From the NCBI RefSeq assembly GCF_001672915.1, contig NZ_LZKR01000044.1, positions 1 through 38,228 on the forward strand: DNA of 38,228 nt. The letters are read 5' to 3'. The position numbers and the translations under genes are program-made. Of the stretch, positions 1-11,295 are shown piece by piece. The notes beneath the pieces were generated by a model that worked only from the letters and a program-made list of their open reading frames with translations, had not been told where the DNA came from and did not search any database. The stretch's first letter is position 1. Each line of letters starts with the position of its first letter. The stretch comes from Mycobacterium sp. 1245805.9 (lineage in GTDB: Bacteria > Actinomycetota > Actinomycetes > Mycobacteriales > Mycobacteriaceae).

Positions 1-354
1 GCGACTGGCCCGACCGGGGCGACTGGTCCGACCGGAGCGACCGGCCCGACCGGAGCGACCGGAGCGACTGGCCCGACCGGGGCGACTGGTCCGACCGGAG
101 CGACCGGCCCGACCGGAGCGACCGGAGCGACTGGCCCGACGGGAGCGACTGGCCCGACGGGAGCGACTGGCCCGACCGGAGCGACTGGCCCGACCGGAGC
201 GACCGGCCCGACCGGAGCGACCGGCCCGACCGGAGCGACCGGCCCGACGGGAGCGACCGGCCCGACCGGCCCGACGGGAGCGACCGGCCCGACCGGAGCG
301 ACTGGCCCGACCGGCCCGACCGGGGCGACTGGCCCGACTGGCCCGACTGGACCG
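1..354 (+). repeat. Tandem 9/18-bp coding repeat (GAT/GPT triplets)
   Basis: A 9-bp unit of the type GGNGCGACN or GGCCCGACN recurs without interruption, mostly as alternating 18-bp pairs. All length changes are multiples of 9, so the reading frame and glycine phase are kept. The third base of each codon varies (ACC, ACT, ACG; GGA, GGC, GGG, GGT) while the protein pattern does not, which points to selection on the protein. Such arrays change length easily and often break assemblies. Confidence 0.9.
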
Positions 355-357
355 TAA
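1..357 (+). CDS. Collagen-like Gly-X-Thr repeat protein (5' end missing)
   Basis: The frame is open from the first base to a TAA at 355-357 and gives 118 residues. They form 38 consecutive complete Gly-X-Thr triplets in which X is only Ala or Pro, with Ala-Thr in front and Gly-Pro at the end. Glycine at every third position is the defining feature of a collagen triple helix, and GPT triplets are known from the Bacillus exosporium protein BclA, where Thr carries O-glycans. The chain stops inside the repeat with no C-terminal globular domain, so any trimerisation, signal or anchor domain must lie in the missing N-terminal part. Every Y position is Thr, so the protein offers a dense array of hydroxyl acceptors. 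Hydroxylase, glycosyltransferase and sulfotransferase-like genes follow directly. Function is inferred; the repeat is read directly. Confidence 0.85.
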   Translation, partial: ATGPTGATGPTGATGPTGATGATGPTGATGPTGATGPTGATGATGPTGATGPTGATGPTGATGPTGATGPTGATGPTGATGPTGATGPTGPTGATGPTGATGPTGPTGATGPTGPTGP

Positions 358-363
358 GCCGGA

Positions 364-392
364 GGAAGGGGTGGCCCAAGGTCACCCCTTCC
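364..392 (+). terminator. Hairpin terminator after the collagen-like gene
   Basis: A perfect 10-bp stem (364-373 with 383-392) extends inward by three more pairs, one of them G-U, to a CAA loop at 377-379. It starts 7 nt after the collagen-like stop codon. No T-run follows, which is usual for mycobacterial intrinsic terminators. Confidence 0.7.
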
Positions 393-682
393 CTCGACCG
401 GGTATTGAGGATCGACTTTCAGCAATTTGTCGTGAATGTCGTTGACCGAGCGGCCTGAACTGTTATTGCGGCTAGCGACGTATTGATGGCGAGATCGGTG
501 AAAAACGTGCGCATCTCGATGCAGATTTGCTCGTATTCACGGTTGCTCGGGTCTTCGTGCAAGAGGCGACGGTGCGTGCGGCCAATGGCGGGAGGATGTA
601 GCGCCATCCCGCCATCAGGCCAATGAATTCGCAACCGCCGCTATTTCATGTTCAACCCGATCCGCGACACGCGATTGCTCTG
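393..682. other. Intergenic region without a supported gene
   Basis: This is the rest of the 338-bp gap between the collagen-like gene and the first glycosyltransferase. It is noticeably less GC-rich than its surroundings. A 71-codon frame on the minus strand (634-419) has no recognisable domain and no ribosome binding site that I can see. I see nothing else apart from the promoter at its right edge. Confidence 0.5.
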
Positions 683-688
683 TAAAGT
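683..688 (+). promoter_or_regulatory. -10 box (TAAAGT) of a leaderless promoter
   Basis: TAAAGT matches the TANNNT -10 consensus and lies exactly 7 nt before the GTG at 696, so transcription would begin at or next to the start codon. This supports that start and shows the glycosyltransferase has its own promoter behind the collagen-gene terminator. Confidence 0.6.
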
Positions 689-695
689 CTGAACG

Positions 696-2645
696 GTGTC
701 CGAGCCAGTAACCGCGCACCCCGCAATCTGCCTGAACATGATCGTGAAAAACGAGGCCCACGTCGTCACGGAGACGCTTGATTCGGTCGCGCCGCACATT
801 AGCTCGTGGGTGATCGTCGACACCGGCTCCACCGACGGCACCCAGGACGTGATCCGCAACCACATGGCCCGTCTGGGCATCCCCGGCGAGCTTCACGAAC
901 GACCGTGGCGAAACTTCGGCCACAACCGCACGGAGGCACTGAAACTCGCCCAGGGCCACGGCGACTACATCTGGGTCATCGACGCCGACGACATTCTCGT
1001 CGGCACACCTGAGTTCAACCAGCTCGTCGCAGATATCTACTTCATGACCATCGTGGATGCCAACATCGTTTACCGGCGCGCGCAGTTGTTCCGTGACGGG
1101 GCGGGCGTGCACTACCAGGGCGTCGTCCACGAGGCCCCGGTATGGGATAGCTCCTGCGTCGTTGAGAGCCTCGCGGGCGACTGGCACGTCGAATCTCGCC
1201 GTCTCGGTGCGCGAAGCCAGGATCCGCAGAAGTATGCGCGTGACCGCGATCTGCTGCTGGCCGAAGTCGAACGTAACCCCGAGGATGCGCGGTCGGTTTT
1301 CTATCTGGCCCAGAGTTACTTCGATCTGGGGGACTTCGCCAACGCGCGCAAGTGGTATGAGCGGCGCGTCGAAATGGGTGGCTGGGACGAGGAGATCTAT
1401 TACTCGATGGTCCGGCTCGCGGAGGCGATGGCGCACCTCGATTGGCCGTGGCAGGTTGTCCAGGACGCCTACCTCAAGGCGTGGGAGTTTCGCCCGACCC
1501 GCGCCGAGGCGCTTCATGCCATCGCTCGCCGGTACCGCGAGGATCAGCGCTACCTGCCCGGTCACCTGTTTGCCGAACGCGCCGCCCAAATCCCGTTTCC
1601 CGAAAAGGACGTCTTGTTCGTCGGCGCCGACGTCTACGCCTGGCGCGCGATGGACGAGCAGGCGGTGTGCGCATTCTGGATCGGCAAGCAGATCGAGGCG
1701 TTTAGGCTCTGTCGGCGCCTGCTGGCGCTCCCCGAGATCCCTGATGGTGATCGGCAAAGGATTGCGGGCAACCGTGACTTCAGCGTGCCGACCATGCTCG
1801 AGGCGGGGTCCTCGTATCCCGACGCGCTCGTGCGGCGACTGGGCGCCGATCCGGGCGCGGCCAAGGTGGTCGTCAGCCTGGTCGCCGGACCTGACCGCGA
1901 GACCACCGAGCATGCCATTAACTCGTTTCTCAATTACTGCCTCGATGCGTCGCTTTGGGTCGGTCGGTTCCTGGTGATCAACACCGGCTTGTCAGTTCGC
2001 GATCGCGCGCTGCTGTGTGAACGTTTTGGGTTCCTGGAGGTTGTCGATAGCAGCCGCGGCGACGGGCCCGCCGGGCAGCTTTCGCGGCTCCGCGCTCAGA
2101 TCGCAGGACGCTTCTGGCTTCACCTCGGGCAGGGTTGGCGGTTTTTTGCCCCCGAGAACTACATCACCCGGCTGATCTCGGTGCTCGAAGCCGAGCCACA
2201 GGTCTTCCAGGTGGGGATCAACTTCGCCGACGCGGTCCAGCTGACCGGCGCCTGCGCGCCGGAGGCGGCTGTGCGTCGGGCGCCCAACGCCGGCCGTTAC
2301 GTGCTGTCCGATGCGGTGGCCCGCGGCCCCGCGATGTTCGACACCACACGCCTGGATTGGGCCGGCAACACGGGGGCCACCGACGCCGATCCCGTCGCCG
2401 AACTCGGGCGATGGGCCGTTACCCGCGGACTGCGAGCCGCCACCCTCGACGAAGTGCTCTGCGTCGCCGCAGCAAGGCCAGACCAGCAACCCAAAACCCC
2501 GGCTCGGGTCGCGAAGAAGGCCAAGCAGCAACCCAAAGCCCCGGCAAGGGCCGCGAAGAAGGCCGCAGTCCGGCCCGCGCAGCAACCCAAAGTCCCGGCT
2601 CGGGTCGCGACGAAGGGAAATCGGCCGAAAACACCTCCTCAGTGA
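696..2645 (+). CDS. Family 2 glycosyltransferase fused to shared TPR-like C-terminal module
   Basis: This 649-residue protein has three parts. Residues 10-180 are a GT2 (GT-A fold) domain: an N-terminal strand ending in IVKNE, DTGSTDGT at 42-49 for nucleotide binding, and the metal-binding DADD at 96-99, then GVVHEAP near 150, common in TPR-linked bacterial GT2 enzymes. Residues 185-385 are helical, TPR-like (AQSYFDLGDFANARKWYERR). Residues 388-590 are a second alpha/beta domain with WLHLGQGWRFFAPENY and the end signature TLDEVLC. Both C-terminal parts recur in three neighbouring proteins with different heads. The last 58 residues are a Lys/Pro/Ala-rich tail found only here. The GTG start is supported by a -10 box 7 nt upstream. 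The likely role is sugar transfer in the cytoplasm; donor and acceptor are unknown, the collagen-like protein being the obvious candidate. Confidence 0.8.
   Translation: MSEPVTAHPAICLNMIVKNEAHVVTETLDSVAPHISSWVIVDTGSTDGTQDVIRNHMARLGIPGELHERPWRNFGHNRTEALKLAQGHGDYIWVIDADDILVGTPEFNQLVADIYFMTIVDANIVYRRAQLFRDGAGVHYQGVVHEAPVWDSSCVVESLAGDWHVESRRLGARSQDPQKYARDRDLLLAEVERNPEDARSVFYLAQSYFDLGDFANARKWYERRVEMGGWDEEIYYSMVRLAEAMAHLDWPWQVVQDAYLKAWEFRPTRAEALHAIARRYREDQRYLPGHLFAERAAQIPFPEKDVLFVGADVYAWRAMDEQAVCAFWIGKQIEAFRLCRRLLALPEIPDGDRQRIAGNRDFSVPTMLEAGSSYPDALVRRLGADPGAAKVVVSLVAGPDRETTEHAINSFLNYCLDASLWVGRFLVINTGLSVRDRALLCERFGFLEVVDSSRGDGPAGQLSRLRAQIAGRFWLHLGQGWRFFAPENYITRLISVLEAEPQVFQVGINFADAVQLTGACAPEAAVRRAPNAGRYVLSDAVARGPAMFDTTRLDWAGNTGATDADPVAELGRWAVTRGLRAATLDEVLCVAAARPDQQPKTPARVAKKAKQQPKAPARAAKKAAVRPAQQPKVPARVATKGNRPKTPPQ
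2484..2621 (+). repeat. Three imperfect repeats encoding the basic QQPK..PAR tail
   Basis: Three direct copies of about 42-54 bp begin CAGCAACCCAAA and encode QQPKTPARVAKKAK, QQPKAPARAAKKAAVRPA and QQPKVPARVATKGN. They form the basic, probably disordered C-terminus of the first glycosyltransferase. The composition resembles the tails of mycobacterial HupB and eukaryotic H1. Binding to nucleic acid or an acidic surface polymer is possible but unproven. Confidence 0.75.
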
Positions 2646-4549
2646 CCGGAGTTCAGACGGTGGGAGGCGTGACGGCGGGCGTTGAGCCGATCATCGTTGT
2701 GCTGGGCCCGTTTTGCGGTGGTACGTCGGCGGTTGCCAAAGTGCTGCAGGACCTCGGCGTGTTCATGGGCGCGGGATTCGACTGGGCTTACCGCGAACCA
2801 CACGAAACCTGGGAGGATTCGCGGCTGAGCCGCTTGTGCGGCAGGGCTTTTAGTGTTCCCGGCGGTCAGCTGCAAATGGACGCCGATTCTCTCAAGGCGG
2901 AACTTCGCAGTTGGGCCGACGATCATCGCAGTATTGCCGGCCGCGCGGGATGCCGCCCCGGCGTCAAGCACCCGCTTCTTTGCGTCGCGGTGGATTTCAT
3001 TCGGGATGCCTGCGGCCCGGTGGTGCCGGTTGTGGTGGACCGACCGTTCGAGAAAGTGGTGGCTTCGCTGAATCGGCTCGAATGGTGGAGCGACGAGCAA
3101 GAGCGGGCCGAGTCGACCGCACATCTGATCGGGGCGCGCGACAACGCGTTGCGCGGAATCGCAACGGTCCGGGTGGATTTCGAAGAGCTTCGCGCCGCGC
3201 CGGCCGTTGTGATTCGCCGCCTCGCAAACGATCTGCAGCTGAACGCAACCGACGCCCAGATCGAGACGGCCGTGCAAGGTATCATGCAAGCAGCCGATGT
3301 GCGCGACGCCGACCCATTCGGAATCGATTTGCTGTTGGCCAAGGCTGAACGTAACCCCGACGATGTCTGGCCGGTCGCCATCCTGGCCCACATCTACTTC
3401 GATACAGGCGATTTCGCGAACGCCCGCAAGTGGTATGCGCGGCAGGTCGAGTTGGGCGGATACGACGAGGATGTCTTCGTCGCGATGTGGCGGGTAGCGC
3501 AGGCGATGGCGAATCTCGGGGCGCCGTGGCCTGAGGTGCAGGATGCGTTCTTGCGGGCGTGGGCGTTTCGGCCGTGTCGCGCCGAGCCGTTGCATCAGAT
3601 CGCGGTGCATTATCGGGTCGAGCAGCAGTACCAGTTGGGCTATCTGTTCGCCCAGCGGGCGGCTGCGATTCCGTTGCCCGGTGAGGACATCAGTGTCGAT
3701 CGCGACGTCTATGCCTGGCGCGCGCTCGATGAGCAGGCGGTGTGCGCCTCGTGGATTGGTAAGCATGCCGAAGCGTTTGGGTTGTGCCGGCGGCTGTTGG
3801 CCAGCCCGGAGTTGCCCGAGGGGCGTCGACAGGGGGTTGCGGGCAATCGTGATGTGTCGGTTCCGGCGATGCTTGAGGCGGCGTCGTCGTATCCGGATGC
3901 GGTGGTGGGTGGCCTCGTTGGGAGTGCCCGTGACGGCGAGGTCACGGTGAGCGTGGTGGCCGGGTCGGATCGTGAAGTCACCGAGCAGACGTTGAACTCG
4001 TTTTTGCATTGCTGCACGGATCTGTCGCGGGTGGGGCGTTTTGTGGTGGTCGGTGCGGGCCTGTCGGCGCAGGACCGGGCGTGGCTGCAGCAGCGTTACG
4101 GGTTTGTGGAGTTCGCCGATGCTGGCGTGGGTGAGGGTGCTGGGGTCCCGCTTGGGTTGGTGCGCAAGCAGGTTGGGTCGCGGTGGTGGCTGCATTTGGG
4201 TCAGGGGTGGCGGTTTTTCGCCCCGGAGGATTACCTCGGCCGGCTGATCGGGGTGCTGGAGGCTGAGCCGCGGGTGTTTCAGGTGGGCGTCAACTATGGC
4301 GATGCGGTCAAGCTCACCCATTCCTGTGCGGCCGAGAAACTGGTGCGCCGCGCGCCCGGTGCCGGTCGCTATGTGTTGGCCGATGCGGTGGCCAGCGGCC
4401 CGGCGATGTTCGACACCGCGCGATTGGACAAAGCCGGCGGGCTGAAAGACACCGACTCCGATCCCATCGCTCAACTCCGACAACGCTCAGCCACCGCCGG
4501 ACTGAGCACCGCCACCCTCGACGAAGTACTCTGCATCACCGCAATCTGA
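2642..4549 (+). CDS. Sulfotransferase-like P-loop protein with shared C-terminal module
   Basis: From the GTG at 2642 the product has 635 residues. The GTG overlaps the previous stop by 4 nt (GTGA), suggesting translational coupling; a GTG at 2660 has the better ribosome site (GGAG at 2648-2651) and is an alternative. Residues 16-215 resemble the bacterial sulfotransferase family: a P-loop-like LGPFCGGTSAVAKVL at 21-35 at the position of the 5'-phosphosulfate loop, and RPFEKVVASL at 134-143 where the 3'-phosphate motif is expected. Such enzymes move sulfate from PAPS to a hydroxyl or sugar. From about residue 228 come the TPR-like and WRFFAPEDY/LDEVLC module. The DNA from 3500 to the stop is almost identical to the end of the hydroxylase gene. 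Sulfotransfer is a family-level inference; other P-loop kinases are less likely. Confidence 0.7.
   Translation: MTGVQTVGGVTAGVEPIIVVLGPFCGGTSAVAKVLQDLGVFMGAGFDWAYREPHETWEDSRLSRLCGRAFSVPGGQLQMDADSLKAELRSWADDHRSIAGRAGCRPGVKHPLLCVAVDFIRDACGPVVPVVVDRPFEKVVASLNRLEWWSDEQERAESTAHLIGARDNALRGIATVRVDFEELRAAPAVVIRRLANDLQLNATDAQIETAVQGIMQAADVRDADPFGIDLLLAKAERNPDDVWPVAILAHIYFDTGDFANARKWYARQVELGGYDEDVFVAMWRVAQAMANLGAPWPEVQDAFLRAWAFRPCRAEPLHQIAVHYRVEQQYQLGYLFAQRAAAIPLPGEDISVDRDVYAWRALDEQAVCASWIGKHAEAFGLCRRLLASPELPEGRRQGVAGNRDVSVPAMLEAASSYPDAVVGGLVGSARDGEVTVSVVAGSDREVTEQTLNSFLHCCTDLSRVGRFVVVGAGLSAQDRAWLQQRYGFVEFADAGVGEGAGVPLGLVRKQVGSRWWLHLGQGWRFFAPEDYLGRLIGVLEAEPRVFQVGVNYGDAVKLTHSCAAEKLVRRAPGAGRYVLADAVASGPAMFDTARLDKAGGLKDTDSDPIAQLRQRSATAGLSTATLDEVLCITAI
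3500..4549 (+). repeat. Copy 1 of a near-identical 1,050-bp coding block
   Basis: Pairs base for base with 8991-10040 at a constant offset of 5,491. I found two differences: T4344/C9835 (Val to Ala) and T4471/C9962 (silent). The match starts abruptly; upstream the two genes remain homologous but are clearly diverged. It ends at the shared TGA. Confidence 0.9.
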
Positions 4550-4625
4550 CGGCTCACGGCGATATGGCCCATTTGAGCCGAAATGCACAGCGCCACAGCA
4601 GTATTCAATCTGCGCGCCGCTGCGT

Positions 4626-5513
4626 TCAGAGGGCACCGATCGCCGATGCCGGGTTGAGGGCAAAGCCCCAGTCCAGCAGGTGGGCAGCCTGTTCCCAGTA
4701 GCGTTGTCCGGTCTCGTCGTCGTACAGCATCGCGACCACCAGCCGGCGGCCACCGTGGGAAGCTGCGCCGACGAAGGTGGTGTGCGCGAGTGGGGTGTAG
4801 CCCGTCTTCCCGCCGATCGCGCCCGGGTACCGCTGCAGCATCTCGTCGGCGTTGACGATCTGGCGGGCACCGTCGTCGCCGGGAAACATCGCAGACCGCT
4901 CGGCGGTAATTTCAGCGAACACGGGATTGGCCATGGCTGCCCGAAAGATCACCGCCAGATCGCGCGCCGTCGTCGCGCCCGGGTCGCGCGGGTCACCCAC
5001 GGCCAAACCGGACGGGCTGGACGCGCGGGTGTTGCTCGCTCCCAGCGATGAGGCCTTGGCGTTCATTTTGGCTACCGCCGCCTGCTCGCCGCCGAGCATG
5101 TGCGCCAGCGTGTTGGCAGCGTCGTTGCCCGAGACCAGCAGCAGCCCGTCGAGGAGTTGCCGCGCGGTATAGGTGCGGCCGACTCTAACGCCCACGCAGC
5201 TGCATCCCACGTCGACGTCGGCCTCGTTGACGACCACGGTGGAATCCAGCTTCAGCTCGTCGAGCACCACCAGCGCCAACAGCACCTTGATCGTGCTGGC
5301 CGGTGGGAGAGCCACGTTCTGGTTTCGGCCGGCCAGCACCTGACCACTGTCGAGGTCAGCGACGATCCAGGCCGGTGCCGCTACGTCGGGAATGGGCGCC
5401 GAGCCCTCCGGCTGCTGCACGCCGGCGTCGGCACCTGCTTGTCCCGCGCCGCCCGGGGCGGTCGCGGCGAGGATGGCGGGAAGGACGGCGAACGCCACGA
5501 GAAGCTTCCGCAC
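4626..5513 (-). CDS. dacB2: D-alanyl-D-alanine carboxypeptidase (DacB2-like, peptidase family S11)
   Basis: This 295-residue exported penicillin-binding protein trims the terminal D-Ala from peptidoglycan stem peptides outside the membrane. It begins with a signal peptide (MRK, a hydrophobic stretch to about residue 17, then an Ala/Gly-rich cleavage region). The three active-site motifs are intact: STIK at 73-76 with nucleophile Ser73, SGN at 128-130 and KTG at 236-238. Length and sequence resemble M. tuberculosis Rv2911 as I recall it. The GTG start is supported by a TAAGCT -10 box 7 nt upstream. It is transcribed against the surrounding island and converges with the sulfotransferase-like gene. 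It could be an unrelated insertion or could make cell-wall sites for attaching a surface protein; the sequence does not decide. Confidence 0.88.
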   Translation of the reverse strand: MRKLLVAFAVLPAILAATAPGGAGQAGADAGVQQPEGSAPIPDVAAPAWIVADLDSGQVLAGRNQNVALPPASTIKVLLALVVLDELKLDSTVVVNEADVDVGCSCVGVRVGRTYTARQLLDGLLLVSGNDAANTLAHMLGGEQAAVAKMNAKASSLGASNTRASSPSGLAVGDPRDPGATTARDLAVIFRAAMANPVFAEITAERSAMFPGDDGARQIVNADEMLQRYPGAIGGKTGYTPLAHTTFVGAASHGGRRLVVAMLYDDETGQRYWEQAAHLLDWGFALNPASAIGAL

Positions 5514-5520
5514 AATGGTC

Positions 5521-5526
5521 AGCTTA
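5521..5526 (-). promoter_or_regulatory. -10 box (TAAGCT) of dacB2-like gene
   Basis: On the minus strand TAAGCT lies exactly 7 nt before the GTG at 5513, the leaderless layout. The 128-bp gap to the divergent glycosyltransferase must hold promoters for both genes. Confidence 0.6.
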
Positions 5527-5627
5527 ATAACGGTCAGCGGGCACCGCGGCTCAAATTGTCCGCAATTCGCGGGGGCCCGAATGGTGCCGCATATTCCAGA
5601 TTTTGCCGCGAGCAGCGCGGCGTCTCT

Positions 5628-5632
5628 GGGAG
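5628..5632 (+). promoter_or_regulatory. Ribosome binding site deciding the start at 5642
   Basis: GGGAG is 9 nt before the GTG at 5642. The longer reading from a TTG at 5603 has no such site, so 5642 is preferred. Confidence 0.6.
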
Positions 5633-5641
5633 AATATCGAG

Positions 5642-8086
5642 GTGGTGGACTCGGTAAACGATCAACCCCCCGTGCTCAGCATCTGCGTGCCCACCTTCAA
5701 CCGGGCCCGGTATCTTGACGGTCTGCTGCAGGACCTTGCGGCCCATATCGGTGATCTCGATTTTTCCTACGAACTGTTGATTGGTGACAACGCCTCGGAG
5801 GACCAGACCCCCGACGTCGTACGGAGGTACGAGCACCAGCTCGCAATCCGCTACATCCGGCGTCCGCAGAATGTGGGTGCGTACCACAACATTTCCCAAT
5901 TGATCGAGGCCGCTGAAGGGCGGTATGTCGCCTACGTCGCCGATGACGATCTGCTCATTCCGGGCGTGCTCGGCCGGTACGTAGCTCATCTGGAAGCCCA
6001 TCCCGACGTTGGCGCGGTGTACGCGCCCTGGTTGTTTCACGACCGGATTGCGGGACGGGATACCGGCCAGTTTTATGCCGTCGAGCGGGAAACGCGTATC
6101 GAGGCGAGAGACCACGCCGCCCTGTTCGACCTGCTGGTAAACGGTCACATCTTCCCTGAGGTTTACCTGGCCAGAACTTTCCTCGCCCGAGAATTGGCGG
6201 GCGCCGCCAACCCGTTCTCGTACATCTTTTTTGTCAGGATCGCTGCAATGCTGGATCGGGCGGCGGTCACCTTCTTCCCGGAACCCTTCTACCGCCAAGT
6301 TGTCGGCTACTTCGAGGACGAACCGCACACCCAGCTTGGGCACGAAGAGGTCAAGGTGGGCTGGGACCGCTACCGCGGCGGGCTGGAGTACATCCTTGCC
6401 CGGTTCGCGTCGCTCCTATCGGCCGAGGACCTCGACGCGTGTCATCTCGCGATCGATCGTTTTGTGCGCATCCGGATGCACGTTGGGTTGCGGCTGCGTA
6501 CCCATGAGGGCAAGGACTGGATCGACAACTATTACATCGCCAACCGCCTCCGCTGCGGAGGCGACGATTCACTGCTGCCGGCCCCGTACGAGACGTATCG
6601 CATCAACGCGGCGCTTGAGTACCTGCTCGGCCTGCAGCCATTCCATCCCGAACCCGCCACTGTTGCCTACTACCAGGACGATCCCCCTCGGGTCCTCGTG
6701 CAAGCACGCGGGTTTGCCGCGGCGGGTCTGGTGGCCTTGCAGGACAGGTCCCTGCCGTTGCCCCCAAACGTGATCCTGCTGGCGAGTCCGGGGCGAGTTC
6801 CTGCCGACAGCGCGGCGTTCGTTGTTTCCGAGGCCGAGCTTCTGTCGCAATTCCCGGGCGCCGCGCATGACCCCGATCCACTGCTGCCCGAGGTCGCCGC
6901 CGACACCGCGGATCCGCGCTCAGTGTTCAATCTGGCGAATAGCTATTTCGACGCGGGGGATTTTGCCAACGCGCGCACGTGGTATGCGCGGCGGGCCGAG
7001 ATGGGCGGCCCGGACGAGGAGGTCTACTGCTCGCTGAACCGCGTCGCGCAGGCGATGACGAATCTCGGGGCGCCGTGGCCGGAGGTTCACGATGCGCTGC
7101 TGCAGGCGTGGGCATTTCGACCGACCCGCGCCGAACCGCTGTATCAGATCGCTGTCCACTACCGGGTCGAGCAGCAGTATCAGCTCGGCTACCTGTTCGC
7201 CGAGCGCGCCGCTGCGATCCCGCTTCCCGATGCGGACATGAGTGTCGACCGCGACGTCTATGCCTGGCGCGCCGTCGACGAGCAGGCGGTGTGCGCATTC
7301 TGGATCGGCAAGCACGCCGAGGCGTTCGGGTTGTGTCGGCGCCTGCTGGCCCGCCCCGACCTACCGGACGAGCGTCGACGCGCGATTGCGGGCAATCGCG
7401 ACTTCTCGGTGCCGGCGATGCTCGAGGCGGCCTCGGCGTACCCGGATGCGCTGGTGGGCAGCCTGGTTGCGGGTCCACGCGACGACGAGGTCACCGTCAC
7501 CGTGGTCGCCGGACCGGATCGCGAAGCCACCGAGCAGACACTGAACTCGTTTCTGAACTGCTGCACCGATGTGTCACGTGTTGGGCGCTTTGTGGTCGTC
7601 GGTGTCGGCCTGTCCCCGCAGGACCGCGCCCTGCTGCGGAAGCGCTACGGGTTTCTCGAGTTCGCCAATCGCAGATCCGGCGACCCGCTCGGGCAGCTGC
7701 GCAAGCAGATTGGCGGGCGGTTTTGGCTGCACCTAGGGCAGGGTTGGCGGTTTTTCGCCCCAGAGGATTACATCAGCCGGCTGATCGGGGTGCTCGATGC
7801 CGAGCCGCGGGTGCTTCAGGCGAGCGTCAACTATGGCGATGCGGTCAAGCTCACCCACGCCTGTGCCGGCGAGCAGGAGGTGCGCCGGGCACCCCAGGCC
7901 GGCCGCTACGTCTTGTCCGATGCGGTGGCCAGCGGCCCGGCGATGTTCGACACCACTCGACTGGATGAAGCCGGCGGTGTAAAGGTCGGCGGCCCCGACC
8001 CGATCGTTGAACTCGGACGCCGGGCGGTCGCCGTCGGGCTGCAGACCGCCAGCCTCGACGAGGTGCTCTGCATCGCCGCTGTCTAA
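5642..8086 (+). CDS. Second family 2 glycosyltransferase with shared C-terminal module
   Basis: The 814-residue product is the longest of the four modular proteins. Residues 10-330 form a GT2 domain of a different branch from the first: SICVPTFNRARYL near 13-25, GDNASEDQT around 48-55, and the metal-binding DDD at 101-103. A linker region of unclear function covers 330-405. The TPR-like part starts near 409 (NSYFDAGDFANARTWYARR) and the last domain runs from about 617 to the end, with WLHLGQGWRFFAPEDY and LDEVLC. The module is homologous to but clearly diverged from the near-identical pair in the two flanking genes. It probably transfers a sugar in the same pathway as the first glycosyltransferase, perhaps building a second residue. 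Donor and acceptor cannot be read from sequence. Confidence 0.8.
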   Translation: MVDSVNDQPPVLSICVPTFNRARYLDGLLQDLAAHIGDLDFSYELLIGDNASEDQTPDVVRRYEHQLAIRYIRRPQNVGAYHNISQLIEAAEGRYVAYVADDDLLIPGVLGRYVAHLEAHPDVGAVYAPWLFHDRIAGRDTGQFYAVERETRIEARDHAALFDLLVNGHIFPEVYLARTFLARELAGAANPFSYIFFVRIAAMLDRAAVTFFPEPFYRQVVGYFEDEPHTQLGHEEVKVGWDRYRGGLEYILARFASLLSAEDLDACHLAIDRFVRIRMHVGLRLRTHEGKDWIDNYYIANRLRCGGDDSLLPAPYETYRINAALEYLLGLQPFHPEPATVAYYQDDPPRVLVQARGFAAAGLVALQDRSLPLPPNVILLASPGRVPADSAAFVVSEAELLSQFPGAAHDPDPLLPEVAADTADPRSVFNLANSYFDAGDFANARTWYARRAEMGGPDEEVYCSLNRVAQAMTNLGAPWPEVHDALLQAWAFRPTRAEPLYQIAVHYRVEQQYQLGYLFAERAAAIPLPDADMSVDRDVYAWRAVDEQAVCAFWIGKHAEAFGLCRRLLARPDLPDERRRAIAGNRDFSVPAMLEAASAYPDALVGSLVAGPRDDEVTVTVVAGPDREATEQTLNSFLNCCTDVSRVGRFVVVGVGLSPQDRALLRKRYGFLEFANRRSGDPLGQLRKQIGGRFWLHLGQGWRFFAPEDYISRLIGVLDAEPRVLQASVNYGDAVKLTHACAGEQEVRRAPQAGRYVLSDAVASGPAMFDTTRLDEAGGVKVGGPDPIVELGRRAVAVGLQTASLDEVLCIAAV

Positions 8087-8112
8087 CCCCGCGGGCGGCC
8101 TCTGAAGCGGCC

Positions 8113-8131
8113 CCCGGAGCTTCGCTCTGGG
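8113..8131 (+). terminator. Possible hairpin terminator after the second glycosyltransferase
   Basis: An 8-bp GC-rich stem with one G-U pair (8113-8120 with 8124-8131) closes a TTC loop 27 nt after the stop codon. Alternative pairings with the following CCCGGGG exist. Confidence 0.4.
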
Positions 8132-8203
8132 CCCGGGGACCGTCACGACAATTTACGCCCGGCAAACTTGTCGAACTCGCGCACCAAGGCACTGGGCTGG
8201 TGC

Positions 8204-8209
8204 TAGCTT
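8204..8209 (+). promoter_or_regulatory. -10 box (TAGCTT) of the hydroxylase gene
   Basis: TAGCTT is exactly 7 nt before the ATG at 8217, matching a leaderless promoter. The hydroxylase and methyltransferase genes would form a transcript separate from the second glycosyltransferase. Confidence 0.6.
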
Positions 8210-8216
8210 CCAGCGA

Positions 8217-11278
<3,062 letters not shown>

Positions 11279-11295
11279 TCGTGTGCTGGTCGGCA

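Noticed and set aside
1..354. CRISPR array or non-coding satellite
   Set aside because: Unit lengths are multiples of 9 with no unique spacers, and the glycine phase is kept throughout, so it is coding.
419..634. 71-codon frame on the minus strand in the gap after the collagen-like gene
   Set aside because: No ribosome site, no recognised motif, and it is the only candidate in a less GC-rich gap; not enough to call a gene.
2639..4483. Long open frame of 614 codons on the minus strand
   Set aside because: It lies wholly opposite the sulfotransferase-like gene, has no recognisable domain, and repeats in the same way opposite the duplicated block; it is a GC-rich antisense shadow.
5603..5641. 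TTG 5603 as start of the second glycosyltransferase
   Set aside because: GTG 5642 has GGGAG at a proper distance and the extra residues carry no family similarity.
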